This document shows, in pieces, positions 32,787 through 40,908 of a stretch of DNA of 64,000 nt. The DNA is from an uncultured Peptococcaceae bacterium (GTDB lineage Bacteria > Bacillota > Limnochordia > Darwinibacteriales > Darwinibacteriaceae). Within the stretch, counting starts at the first letter, position 1, and each line of letters opens with the position of its first letter. The notes beneath the pieces were generated by a model. It did not search any database. It saw only the letters and a program-made list of their open reading frames with translations, and was not told where the DNA came from. The translations under genes and the position numbers were made by a program. The stretch spans positions 32,904 to 96,903 of the forward strand of contig CALKAR010000207.1 in assembly GCA_937988745.1 (NCBI GenBank). Direction: 5' to 3'.

Positions 32787-33524
32787 CTACTGCTTCTTAT
32801 CCTTTTTTCTAACCACCACCTTTCCCAAGAGGATGCTGAGCTCATACAACAGGAGCATCGGCCCAGCCATCAGCGTTTGAGAAATCACATCAGGTGGCGT
32901 AAAAATTGCTGCAGCAACAAAAACCCCAAGAATTATGAACCTGCGATAGCGAATCAGCGTCTGCGGCGTCAGGATGCCTGCCCAGCAGAGCAGAACTACC
33001 ACTAACGGCATTTGAAAGACTACACCAAAAGGCAGAATAATTCCTAAAACAAAGGACACATAGCTGCCAATAGAAATGACAGGCTGCAGTGTTCCACTGC
33101 CAAAACTCATAAAAAAACGGTAAGCTATTGGGACAATCACCTGATAGGCAAAGACTACGCCCCCTGCAAACATCAGGGCTGCAAAAGGAATGCCAACAAA
33201 CAGTGCCCACTTTTCCACATCATTTAAAGCTGGTGTAACAAAACCCACCAACTGGTACAGGATTACAGGCGATGCTGCTGCCAATCCGAAGACAAGAGCC
33301 AATTTAAGGTGAACAAAAAAGGCCTCGCCTGGATACAAGTACACCAGCGGACCTGGAAGTTCTGCTATGTACGCTACTATCCGGTCAGATAAATAAAAGC
33401 CAACTACCACGGCAATAGCAACAGCCAGCAGCGTAATAATGATTCTCCGCCGCAGCTCAGTAAGGTGTTCTACCAAAGTCATGTCAGACTGTTGGTTCGC
33501 TTTTCTGCGCAACCTCTGGAGCAT
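32787..33524 (-). CDS. tatC: Twin-arginine translocase subunit TatC
   Basis: A 245-residue, six-helix TatC: N-terminal MTLVEHLTELRRR, the YLYPGEAFFVHLKLAL loop, FTPPDVISQTLMAGPM near the end. TatC recognises the RR signal. I favour the ATG at 33524; a TTG three codons earlier is possible. It sits between tatA and the Tat substrate gene, 49 bases from the latter. Confidence 0.96.
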   Translation of the reverse strand: MLQRLRRKANQQSDMTLVEHLTELRRRIIITLLAVAIAVVVGFYLSDRIVAYIAELPGPLVYLYPGEAFFVHLKLALVFGLAAASPVILYQLVGFVTPALNDVEKWALFVGIPFAALMFAGGVVFAYQVIVPIAYRFFMSFGSGTLQPVISIGSYVSFVLGIILPFGVVFQMPLVVVLLCWAGILTPQTLIRYRRFIILGVFVAAAIFTPPDVISQTLMAGPMLLLYELSILLGKVVVRKKDKKQ

Positions 33525-33554
33525 ATCCACCAACCTATCAAGACTGCGTTATTG

Positions 33555-33731
33555 TTATTCCTTGTTAGAAGCTTCTGAAGGGGAATCATCTGTAATTCCC
33601 TTGGCGGCGTCTCTAAATTCCCTCATCGCATTACCCACCGCTTTACCCATTTCAGGCAGCTTCGATGGCCCGAAAACAAGCAGGGCGATGATCAGGATAA
33701 CGACTAATTCGCCAAATCCAATTCTACCCAA
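33555..33731 (-). CDS. tatA: Twin-arginine translocase subunit TatA
   Basis: A 58-residue TatA: one membrane helix (GFGELVVILIIALLVFGPSKLPE) then an amphipathic helix (MGKAVGNAMREFRDAA). Start is a TTG at 33731 with GGGAGG six bases upstream; this gives the usual family N-terminus, whereas a longer ATG reading adds 12 unlikely residues. First gene of the tat-cytochrome-ccm block. Confidence 0.93.
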   Translation of the reverse strand: MGRIGFGELVVILIIALLVFGPSKLPEMGKAVGNAMREFRDAAKGITDDSPSEASNKE

Positions 33732-33772
33732 CTGTATTTCCTCCCTTGTGATCGTTTTATCATTCACATATT

Positions 33773-33801
33773 AAATTACCACTAATTAACATGCAAGTCA
33801 A
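33773..33801 (-). promoter_or_regulatory. Predicted sigma-A promoter of the tat-cytochrome-ccm block
   Basis: TTGACT (33796-33801) and TAATTT (33773-33778), 17-bp spacer, about 40 bases before tatA. Confidence 0.6.
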
Positions 33802-33878
33802 GGAAATGCCCAGCTGTTCTGATTTTTGCAGGGTTCTTTCTTTTTGCGGAGAACTTACCGAAAACAGGAGGGGATCAT

Positions 33879-34637
33879 TTGAAGCTGATTTCATGGAATG
33901 TCAACGGATTGCGGGCCTGTGTGAAGAAAGGTTTCCTCGATTTCTTTCATGAAATTGATGCGGACTTCTTCTGTGTACAGGAAACAAAGCTTCAGGAAGG
34001 CCAGATTGAGCTGGATCTACCTGGATATGAGCAGTACTGGAACTATGCGGAGAAGAAAGGCTATTCTGGAACAGCCATTTTCACAAAACATCAGCCTCTT
34101 GCTGTTCAAATGGGGTTAGGAATCGCAGAACATGACCAAGAAGGGCGCGTCATCACTCTAGAATACGACTCCTTCTATTTGATGACTGTCTACACTCCCA
34201 ACTCTCAGCGGGGTTTAGCAAGGCTTGATTATCGGATGCGCTGGGAAGATGATTTCCGAGCATTTCTAGTTGACCTCGCCAACGATAAGCCTGTTATCGT
34301 GTGCGGCGATCTGAATGTGGCTCACAAGGAAATCGACTTAAAAAATCCTGACACCAACAGGAAAAATGCAGGCTTTACTGATGAAGAGCGGCAGAAATTC
34401 ACTGAGCTCTTAGAAGCAGGCTTTATAGATACCTTCCGCCACTTCTACCCCGACAAGACTGATGCCTATACTTGGTGGTCGTACTTCGCCAAGTCGAGAG
34501 AACGCAACATCGGCTGGCGCATCGACTACTTCCTTGTATCTGAAAACCTCCAAAGTAGCCTTGTCGATGCCTTGATTTATGATGAAGTGATGGGCAGCGA
34601 TCACTGTCCCGTAGGCTTAGACATCAAAATCAAATAG
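33879..34637 (+). CDS. xth: Exodeoxyribonuclease III
   Basis: A 252-residue ExoIII/AP endonuclease for base-excision repair. Motifs SWNVNGLRAC, CVQETKLQEGQ, TVYTPNSQRG, CGDLNVAHKEID, NIGWRIDYFLVS and the final GSDHCPVGLDI cover all catalytic residues. TTG start at 33879 with CAGGAGGGG. Single gene ended by a terminator. Confidence 0.97.
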   Translation: MKLISWNVNGLRACVKKGFLDFFHEIDADFFCVQETKLQEGQIELDLPGYEQYWNYAEKKGYSGTAIFTKHQPLAVQMGLGIAEHDQEGRVITLEYDSFYLMTVYTPNSQRGLARLDYRMRWEDDFRAFLVDLANDKPVIVCGDLNVAHKEIDLKNPDTNRKNAGFTDEERQKFTELLEAGFIDTFRHFYPDKTDAYTWWSYFAKSRERNIGWRIDYFLVSENLQSSLVDALIYDEVMGSDHCPVGLDIKIK

Positions 34638-34653
34638 GACATGACGGTATGCA

Positions 34654-34694
34654 AAAGCCACCGCCTCAGACAGAGTGCGGTGGCTTTAGTTTTC
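34654..34694 (+). terminator. Intrinsic terminator after exonuclease III
   Basis: Perfect 11-bp stem AAAGCCACCGC / GCGGTGGCTTT (34654-34664 with 34677-34687) followed by AGTTTT; may also serve the convergent permease. Confidence 0.85.
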
Positions 34695-34700
34695 CATTAC

Positions 34701-36056
34701 TTAGAGAATAGCCATAATAATGAAGTTGATGATGAACAGGATCGTCGAGACCCAGAGAATTGGGTTGATATCCTTGGCCTCTCCCTTAACAATCTTCACC
34801 AAGCAGTAGGCGATAAATCCGGCTGCGATTCCGTAAGAGATGCTGTAGCAAAGCGCCATGAAGATACCAGCGAAGAACGCCGGAACTGCTTCGATGAAGT
34901 CTTCCCATTTGATATCCTTGAAGGAAGAGAGCATCATGATACCGACAATAATCAGCGCAGGCGCTGTAGCGGCAGAAGGAACGGCACTGATAAGTGGCGC
35001 AAAGAAGGCACTTAAAGCAAAGCAGATTGCCACAACAACGCTGGTAAGTCCTGTCCGGCCGCCTGCTCCAATACCAGCTGCACTTTCTACGAATGTAGTG
35101 GTATTAGAGGTTCCGAAGATAGCACCAATCGAAGTAGCTGTTGCATCAGCAAAGAGAGCCCTGTCCATTTTGGACTGGAATCCCGAGCTGGTTTCGAGAG
35201 CCGCAATATCTTCATCGGAGAAGATACCTGATCTGCGACCTGTACCGATGAAGGTACCGATGGTATCGAATGTATCGGACAGACTGAAAGCAAAAATCGT
35301 CATGAGAACCAATGGAATCTTGGCTGGATCACTGAACAGCGACAGCATACCAGGATTGCCAAAGGCAGCAAACATGGTAGTCTTCAGTTCAGAGACAGCT
35401 TGTCCAAAGCTCATAGTGGTTCCTACTTGAGTTACACCAAAGGGAATGCCCAACAGCGTAGTAATGACAATGCCAATGAAAATAGCGCCGCGAACGTTCT
35501 TTACCAGAAGAACAATGGTTACAGCCAAACCAACGAGAGTCAACAGCAGCGTTGGGTTATTAAGTGGCGCCAGTGCAGGGATGCCATCTTCAAACCCAAT
35601 CAAACCAACATTCTGGAAACCAATGTAGGCAATAAATATCCCAATTCCACCGCCGATCGCGTTTTGGAGGCTTTCCGGGATGGACTTAATAATCAATTTC
35701 CGGACGCGTGTTACAGTGATCAGAATATTGATTACACCACAGATGAACACCATCGCTAGTGCTTCTTGCCAAGTGAAGCCTAAGCCAAAAACAACTGTGA
35801 ACACAAAGAAGGCATTAAGTCCCATGCCAGGAGCTTGTGCATACGGGACATTTGCGAATAGACCCATAACCAGCGTGCCAATAATTGATGCAATGATTGT
35901 GGACAGAAATACAGCTCCCCAGGGCATTCCTGAAAGAGATAAGATGTCCGGGTTAACCATAATGATATACGCCATTGCAAAGAACGTAGTCAGCCCGGCA
36001 ATGATTTCTGTACGAACGTTAGTGCCATGCTCCTTCAACTTAAAAAAGCTGTCCAT
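34701..36056 (-). CDS. Guanine/hypoxanthine permease (AzgA/PbuG type NCS2)
   Basis: A 451-residue NCS2-family transporter of the AzgA-like branch with the start FFKLKEHGTNVRTEIIAGLTTFFAMAYIIMVNP and the motif FSLSDTFDTIGTFIGTG and GTSNTTTFVESAAGIGAGGRTGL. Around 12-14 helices. The ATG at 36056 follows GGAGGAG. A guanine riboswitch with terminator precedes it, which fits uptake of guanine or hypoxanthine and feedback shut-off. Confidence 0.95.
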   Translation of the reverse strand: MDSFFKLKEHGTNVRTEIIAGLTTFFAMAYIIMVNPDILSLSGMPWGAVFLSTIIASIIGTLVMGLFANVPYAQAPGMGLNAFFVFTVVFGLGFTWQEALAMVFICGVINILITVTRVRKLIIKSIPESLQNAIGGGIGIFIAYIGFQNVGLIGFEDGIPALAPLNNPTLLLTLVGLAVTIVLLVKNVRGAIFIGIVITTLLGIPFGVTQVGTTMSFGQAVSELKTTMFAAFGNPGMLSLFSDPAKIPLVLMTIFAFSLSDTFDTIGTFIGTGRRSGIFSDEDIAALETSSGFQSKMDRALFADATATSIGAIFGTSNTTTFVESAAGIGAGGRTGLTSVVVAICFALSAFFAPLISAVPSAATAPALIIVGIMMLSSFKDIKWEDFIEAVPAFFAGIFMALCYSISYGIAAGFIAYCLVKIVKGEAKDINPILWVSTILFIINFIIMAIL

Positions 36057-36120
36057 CACTAACTCCTCCATTTTTTTGATATATGACAATAGGGAACCGG
36101 TTCCTATTATCTCCAAAAAA

Positions 36121-36155
36121 AACAAAAAACAGCCATCGAGTGCTCGACAGCTGTT
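36121..36155 (-). terminator. Riboswitch-controlled terminator
   Basis: Stem 36143-36155 with 36128-36140 (13 bp with one mismatch) and T6 on the minus strand. The bases GCACTCGATGGC in it can instead pair with the 3' strand of aptamer helix P1 (GCTATGAGTGC), giving an antiterminator. Confidence 0.85.
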
Positions 36156-36208
36156 GGATCACAAAAAGGGAATCAGCGCGACTCCCTTTGTGCACGCGCT
36201 TAACGAGG

Positions 36209-36279
36209 CACTCATAGCGTAGGCGATATAGGTCGCCACGTAGAGACTCCTGCACCAAATTTGCAGGCTTATATGAGTG
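36209..36279 (-). promoter_or_regulatory. Guanine-type purine riboswitch aptamer
   Basis: Read on the minus strand: P1 CACTCAT / ATGAGTG closes the three-way junction; J1/2 ATAA, P2 CCTGCA / TGCAGG with loop AATTTGG, J2/3 TCTCTAC, P3 with loop near CCTATA, and J3/1 containing the C before TATGAGTG. C at the discriminator position indicates guanine/hypoxanthine rather than adenine. The remaining gap (36280-36374) has no recognised feature other than likely promoter sequence. Confidence 0.92.
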
Positions 36280-36374
36280 ACAAGCACTTATTCAAATCAC
36301 ATTCCTAAAGTATCACAAATCCCAGGTGAAGTAAAGCACTCTTTTCGTAAAATCGCAAATAAAGCGATGTAGTC

Positions 36375-36752
36375 TTATCTCACTTCTGGAATTGTCTTTA
36401 CTTTGAAAAGGAAATATAAGATGTGGCCTAACCAGACCGCCAGCAGAATCAGGCGGCCAATAAGGATTGGCCCCATCATGACAAACCCAATGCCGATGGT
36501 GATAGTTACGCTTGCGATCAAGCGCAGTTTGGCTCGGCGGGTCATGCCCAATCCTTTTAAGTAACTTTCAAATGTCTCTTTATAGATCTTTGTAGACAAG
36601 AACCACTGATGCAGCCGTTCAGAACTGCGAGCGAACCCAAAGATTGTTAAGACAACAAACGGAAACGCGGGCAAAAGCGGAATTGCAAACCCTACAAAGG
36701 ACAAAATCAAACCAATAAAGCCGAGAACTAAATAGAAAAACCTTCCCATCAT
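36375..36752 (-). CDS. DUF454/YbaN family membrane protein
   Basis: A 125-residue protein of the YbaN (DUF454) family, function unknown, with three or four membrane helices. The central FARSSERLHQWFLSTKIY is the family signature. Two adjacent ATG codons can start it (36752 or 36749); the second has better spacing to GGAGAG. Stands after the APH-like gene with about 75 bases between. Confidence 0.88.
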   Translation of the reverse strand: MMGRFFYLVLGFIGLILSFVGFAIPLLPAFPFVVLTIFGFARSSERLHQWFLSTKIYKETFESYLKGLGMTRRAKLRLIASVTITIGIGFVMMGPILIGRLILLAVWLGHILYFLFKVKTIPEVR

Positions 36753-36826
36753 TCACTCTCCAAGCTTTTCTTAGTCAACGGCTTATCTATTCTGCGATAA
36801 TAACTTATTTCCCTGCTTATGAATTC

Positions 36827-37627
36827 TCAGAAAAGCTCGTCAAGCAAAATGTAGTATTCAATCCGCTCCCAATCAACTTCTTTCAGCCCGTAATAAGTCA
36901 GGAAGGCTTCCACCCATTTCTCGTCCCCTAAGTTAAACCGGATAGACCGCACAGCTAGGCCAATATCTTGATATCGATCAGCCACTCCAGCTCGCCCTAA
37001 GTCGATAAACCCACTCAGCCCGCCATCCTTCAGAATAATGTTCGGCAGGCAGTAGTCGCCATGAGTAAAAACCAGTTCTTCCCTTTTGGGCCGCCGAGCA
37101 ATTGCCATCTCGTATACCTGCTGGGCAGTCTGGCCTAACCTTTCAGCATCGAAGTCTTCTTCATCCACAAGGCCTTTTTCCACCCTCTGCCGCGCCTTAT
37201 CCAGCTTGACATTCAAAGTCTGGTTTAGAGGACAATCTGAAATATCCAATTTATGCAGCTGCTTCAATCCATATGCGAGCTGACGAACCGTGTTTTTCGG
37301 CTGGCGCAGGTTACCCTCTCTGGAGCAGTCCTCACCCTCCACTTCACTCATCAATAGGTATTCCATGTCCCCAAACTGTCCGTAATAGAGCACTTCGGGA
37401 ACAGGAACTTTACCTTGGAGCCACCGCAGGACCTCCACCTCATATCGCAGACTCTCAATTGGATCGTACTCTTTAAACTTCAGGTATGCCGGCCGACTAA
37501 AAGCAGCTGTCTCTCTCAGGTAAGCCACCACAGCACCCGACCAACCTCGATTGTTAAGCTCGACATCCCCTTGCCCAATCAAGTTTCGCAGTTCTTTGGG
37601 AAGTTTCTGAAGCATTGTGCTGTTCAC
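36827..37627 (-). CDS. Aminoglycoside 3'-phosphotransferase-like kinase
   Basis: A 266-residue protein-kinase-like phosphotransferase of the APH(3') type. Lys in YLKFKEY, catalytic HGDYCLPNIIL, Mg site GFIDLGRAGVADRYQDIGLAVRSI, and the C-terminal ILLDELF closely follow APH(3'), whose C-terminal carboxylate helps bind the drug. A true resistance role is plausible but distant homologues often act on other small molecules. GTG at 37627 (or 37630) follows GGAGG. No mobile element is near, so acquisition is not evident. Confidence 0.85.
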   Translation of the reverse strand: MNSTMLQKLPKELRNLIGQGDVELNNRGWSGAVVAYLRETAAFSRPAYLKFKEYDPIESLRYEVEVLRWLQGKVPVPEVLYYGQFGDMEYLLMSEVEGEDCSREGNLRQPKNTVRQLAYGLKQLHKLDISDCPLNQTLNVKLDKARQRVEKGLVDEEDFDAERLGQTAQQVYEMAIARRPKREELVFTHGDYCLPNIILKDGGLSGFIDLGRAGVADRYQDIGLAVRSIRFNLGDEKWVEAFLTYYGLKEVDWERIEYYILLDELF

Positions 37628-37644
37628 CACAAATCCTCCATGAT

Positions 37645-38544
37645 CTATATCGCATTCTTGAACATCTCAAAACGCAGTGCTAAGCGATCCCGATCCGGCC
37701 AATCTCTGCGACGCTGTGGCAGAATGAGGCTGCTCTCATGCAGCGCTTTAATTCCGTACTGAAGCATAAGGCCATCCTGTTCGTCAAGCACATCCTCACG
37801 AACAAGGATCTTATAATCAGGACTTACCCCGATGATATTCTGGTCATAAGCCGCGTGATGAATCTTGCACAACGCTAGGCCATTAGGAACTATCGGTTCA
37901 CCCGCTGCCTCGCGGTCCGGAACAATGTGAGCCGCATCGAGAAGTTCGAGATGTCTCAAACGGCAGAAAGCACATTGACTGCGATACGCATTGATAACCT
38001 TCTCTCGAAAAGCCGCTTGATGGAGCCGCACTCGAACCGCCGCTGTTACATATCTCCGCCTGTAATAATTTTCCTCTCCTACAGCCTCGCCAGACACTGG
38101 ATTGATAGACTCAACGGCATCTACCGCTACCACAAAAGCCAAATCAGCAGGACGATCATCCACAATAAAGACCGGCCACGCAGGAACATACTTCCCATCA
38201 CCTATCCCGTGGAAGTAGATGAGCGGGACGTTCTGCCGCATGGCTTCGCGCAGGCCGACATTATCGCGGTGGAAAGGATCCGTCCCCCGATAACTGTACA
38301 GCAGAAAACCATCGTCCGTCAGCTTGTCGCGGTAACCTGACCGCGGCGCAGAGCGGATGGAAATGGGAATCTGAGCGAAGACCTTAGGTTTCCAAATCCC
38401 CTGCTGCCCAACTAGGGTTACACGTTCACCTTGGAAAGTAAACCCCTGAACTAAGGTATGCCAGGAAACCACATCAGTTTGTGCCGTCTGCTCTTCTAAC
38501 CAGCGGAAAGCAGCCATCCGAATTTGTGCCTCGCGATGCACCAC
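37645..38544 (-). CDS. COG3440-like HNH restriction endonuclease
   Basis: A 299-residue protein. The N-terminal half (YRGTDPFHRDN, PLIYFHGIGDGKYVPAWPVFI) is the SRA/PUA-like reader typical of COG3440 predicted restriction endonucleases; the C-terminal half is an HNH nuclease with CAFCRL, LDAAHIVPD and NGLALCKIHHAAYD. No methylase is close, so a modification-dependent (type IV-like) role is likely. GTG start at 38544 or 38541 with GAGGAGGGG. Seventeen bases precede the APH-like gene; the coiled-coil gene lies 24 bases upstream. Confidence 0.85.
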   Translation of the reverse strand: MVHREAQIRMAAFRWLEEQTAQTDVVSWHTLVQGFTFQGERVTLVGQQGIWKPKVFAQIPISIRSAPRSGYRDKLTDDGFLLYSYRGTDPFHRDNVGLREAMRQNVPLIYFHGIGDGKYVPAWPVFIVDDRPADLAFVVAVDAVESINPVSGEAVGEENYYRRRYVTAAVRVRLHQAAFREKVINAYRSQCAFCRLRHLELLDAAHIVPDREAAGEPIVPNGLALCKIHHAAYDQNIIGVSPDYKILVREDVLDEQDGLMLQYGIKALHESSLILPQRRRDWPDRDRLALRFEMFKNAI

Positions 38545-38568
38545 TCACCCCTCCTCAGGTGCTGCGTT

Positions 38569-38988
38569 CTACCCTTCAAGGAGATCTAAGGTTTCGATCA
38601 CACTTTGAACCTCGTTCTTGAGATACTCAACTTCACGGAGCGTTGCATTAATACGGCTCTGTGTCATCCAGTCAGAAATAATATTGTCGAAGGCAATATC
38701 TACAAAACGCTGCAGTCCACCAATGTTCAGCGATTCCTGTACTGTTAAATCGAGATCACCGAGTTCGTTCTGCAGCCGTTTGAGCGCTTCGCGCACTTGC
38801 TTAAGCTGAGCCTCAGCTTTGTCGATCTTGCCGAACTTGATAACGCTGGAAATTAGGCTTCTGCTCGCGAAAAGATCGAAGAGACCCCAATTACGAGCTC
38901 CTCGCAGTGTTGCTTCCACTTTTTCCAACAGAGAAAGAACTTCTTGGGCCGCAGCCCGTGCTTCTCTAACTTCTTTCTGGTCGACCAC
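38569..38988 (-). CDS. Conserved helical protein of unknown function
   Basis: A 139-residue, almost wholly helical protein: a long coiled coil (about 5-30 and 55-85) around NWGLFDLFASRSLISSVIKFGKIDKAE, then an amphipathic stretch FVDIAFDNIISDWMTQSRI. The NWGxxD...LISSxxKxxKID pattern occurs in small unknown Bacillota proteins. No enzyme motif. GTG start at 38988 with GGAGGCG. Adjacent to the HNH nuclease gene with 24 bases between, so likely co-transcribed. Confidence 0.7.
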   Translation of the reverse strand: MVDQKEVREARAAAQEVLSLLEKVEATLRGARNWGLFDLFASRSLISSVIKFGKIDKAEAQLKQVREALKRLQNELGDLDLTVQESLNIGGLQRFVDIAFDNIISDWMTQSRINATLREVEYLKNEVQSVIETLDLLEG

Positions 38989-39013
38989 TTACTTCGCCTC
39001 CACACTAAGCGCC

Positions 39014-39042
39014 TTGCTTGACCAACTTCAGTTGGGTATACT
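39014..39042 (+). promoter_or_regulatory. Predicted promoter of GH84 gene with operator in spacer
   Basis: TTGCTT (39014-39019) and TATACT (39037-39042), 17-bp spacer. The inverted repeat CCAACTTCAGTTGG (39022-39035) fills the spacer; a second inverted repeat ACGCTT/AAGCGT lies at 39054-39071. Confidence 0.55.
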
Positions 39043-39097
39043 AGGATCTGCCAACGCTTTATGATAAGCGTCACTACATTCTCCTAGGAGGGCAATA

Positions 39098-40750
39098 ATG
39101 AATCCTTTTTCTTATCCTAAGTGTCCGGCCAAACAGATTCAAACTGACGATGGCCATAAAATTTCCTCCGGCCTGCATCTTACAGGCCCACACGCTGAGT
39201 TTGCCTACAGCGTCTTCGTCGATGAACTGAAGCTGTGGGCAGAAGATTTCATCATCTGGCCTGTAGGCGTAGAACTACCTGAACGAGCAGCCAGTGCAGA
39301 ACTAATCTGCGATGGTTCAGACCCAGAGCTGCCGGAAAATCCTGAAGGATACCGCATTGAGTCTAAGCTGGTAGACGGACTGCTGCGGGTGTCCATCAGT
39401 GCCCACAACCAACGTGGACTGCGTTATGCGCTCGTCGCGTTTGCTGAGAACTTCATGATCGGCCGCAAAAACATCAGGCTCGGTTATGAAGTGAGCTGGC
39501 CAGATTTTCCCGTACGCGGGATTGTGGAAGGGTTCTACGGGACACCCTGGTCCCACCAAGAACGTATGGACATGATCGAGTTTTTGGCCCGTTACCGCTT
39601 TAATACATACATGTATGCTCCGAAAGACGATTTCTACCATCGTCCGAAGTGGACTGAGCATTATCCACCAGAGTTAGGTGCCAAGCTCTCTGAACTTTTT
39701 GCTCATGCAGATGCTCACGATCTCGAGCTCGTTTACAGCATCGCTCCTGGGCTTACAATTGAGTATTCCTCAGAAAAAGACCTTGAGATTCTTAAATCTA
39801 AATTGAGCAGTGTGATCAAATTAGGTGCCAAGAGCTTCGCCCTGCTGCTCGATGACATCAACACTCAGACTGTGCACGCTTCTGATAAAGAAGCATTTCC
39901 CAATCTAGCTGAGGCTCATGCGTACCTCTGCCGAAAAGTATGGGAACATCTCCAGAGTGAACTTCCAGGGTGCAAACTCTACTTCTGCCCCACTGAGTAC
40001 GCACAGCTGGCGATTGGCTGGGTTTCCCAAGATTACCTTAATATCTTAGGTGAGAAGCTCCCACCTGAAGTAGAGGTACTCTGGACCGGCCCCTTGGTCT
40101 GCTCACGCATTATCGATGTGAATGACGCGGAGTTCTTCCAGGAAAGACTGAACCGGCCGCCTGTCTACTGGGATAACTATCCTGTCAACGATGCCGATAT
40201 GGTTCGTGAAATGCACATCGGCCCATACGAAGGGCGAGAAGCAGGCCTTTCTGGCAAGTGCCGCGGCTTCTTAGCCAACCCTATGAGCGCAGTCGAAGCT
40301 TCTAAGATTGCACTGGCAACCTTGAGCGAATACTGTTGGGACGCAGAAAATTACGATGCAGAGAAGGCTTGGGATGCAGCCCTTCATCAAGCGGTAGGGC
40401 AGCCTGCGGACTTGTATCTCAAGTTCTTTGGCCGCACCGTTCTCAAATCACCACTGCGGCCAAATGCCCGAACACCACTGGCAGATATCCCTGCTTCAGA
40501 TGTGGACGGCCTGCGGCGCTTCGCTCAAGAAGCAAAACAGACTGCTGTTTATCTAGCATCCTTCATACCCAACCAGAAACTGCTCCAAGATATCCGGCCC
40601 TGGCTGGGTGACCTTTATCACTGGGCAGAGGTGCTCGAAGCAGCTCTCAATAAAGACAAAGCTCGAGTCGACGAGTTAATGAAACACGCTTCCACCGAAG
40701 CTGAGACCATCGGCAGAGACGTCAGAGAACTCCTGCCCAAACTCTTCTAA
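39098..40750 (+). CDS. GH84 beta-N-acetylhexosaminidase, cytosolic
   Basis: A 550-residue glycoside hydrolase family 84 enzyme (O-GlcNAcase/NagJ type). An N-terminal alpha/beta domain (1-135) precedes the barrel with GIVEGFYGTPW, YMYAPKDDFYHR and the catalytic Asp pair LLLDDIN (252-253); FCPTEY and NPMSAVEASKIAL also match. There is no signal peptide or carbohydrate module, unlike clostridial secreted members, so it should cleave GlcNAc conjugates inside the cell. ATG at 39098 with AGGAGGG. Confidence 0.93.
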   Translation: MNPFSYPKCPAKQIQTDDGHKISSGLHLTGPHAEFAYSVFVDELKLWAEDFIIWPVGVELPERAASAELICDGSDPELPENPEGYRIESKLVDGLLRVSISAHNQRGLRYALVAFAENFMIGRKNIRLGYEVSWPDFPVRGIVEGFYGTPWSHQERMDMIEFLARYRFNTYMYAPKDDFYHRPKWTEHYPPELGAKLSELFAHADAHDLELVYSIAPGLTIEYSSEKDLEILKSKLSSVIKLGAKSFALLLDDINTQTVHASDKEAFPNLAEAHAYLCRKVWEHLQSELPGCKLYFCPTEYAQLAIGWVSQDYLNILGEKLPPEVEVLWTGPLVCSRIIDVNDAEFFQERLNRPPVYWDNYPVNDADMVREMHIGPYEGREAGLSGKCRGFLANPMSAVEASKIALATLSEYCWDAENYDAEKAWDAALHQAVGQPADLYLKFFGRTVLKSPLRPNARTPLADIPASDVDGLRRFAQEAKQTAVYLASFIPNQKLLQDIRPWLGDLYHWAEVLEAALNKDKARVDELMKHASTEAETIGRDVRELLPKLF

Positions 40751-40763
40751 AACGAATATTGAT

Positions 40764-40793
40764 GCGCCCCGCCCACAGATTGCGGGGCGTTTT
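40764..40793 (+). terminator. Intrinsic terminator after GH84 gene
   Basis: Perfect 8-bp GC stem CGCCCCGC / GCGGGGCG (40765-40772 with 40782-40789), TTTT. Confidence 0.88.
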
Positions 40794-40870
40794 ACATTAT
40801 CTGTTAGAATATTTTCCACGTTCATCAAGCGGTTCCTGCTCATCTACCACAATCTGCCAATGTAAAAACA

Positions 40871-40908
40871 AAACCTTGCGCGCCGGCCAAGCCCGGGTTG
40901 CAAGGTTT
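40871..40908 (-). terminator. Terminator of the gene remnant
   Basis: Nine-bp stem AAACCTTGC / GCAAGGTTT (40900-40908 with 40871-40879) and a T-rich tail on the minus strand. It directly follows the remnant's stop, as expected for a former gene end. Confidence 0.7.

Noticed and set aside
32890..33210. Minus-strand open frame rich in Cys and Trp inside tatC
   Set aside because: A frame-shadow of the well-conserved tatC gene.
36161..36190. AAAGGGA/TCCCTTT hairpin as the riboswitch terminator
   Set aside because: Its T run is interrupted and it cannot compete with P1; the downstream hairpin at 36121-36155 fits better, though this one may help antitermination folding.
36827..37627. APH-like gene as a recently acquired resistance gene
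   Set aside because: No transposase, integron or composition break is seen around it, and distant APH-like proteins often have other substrates.
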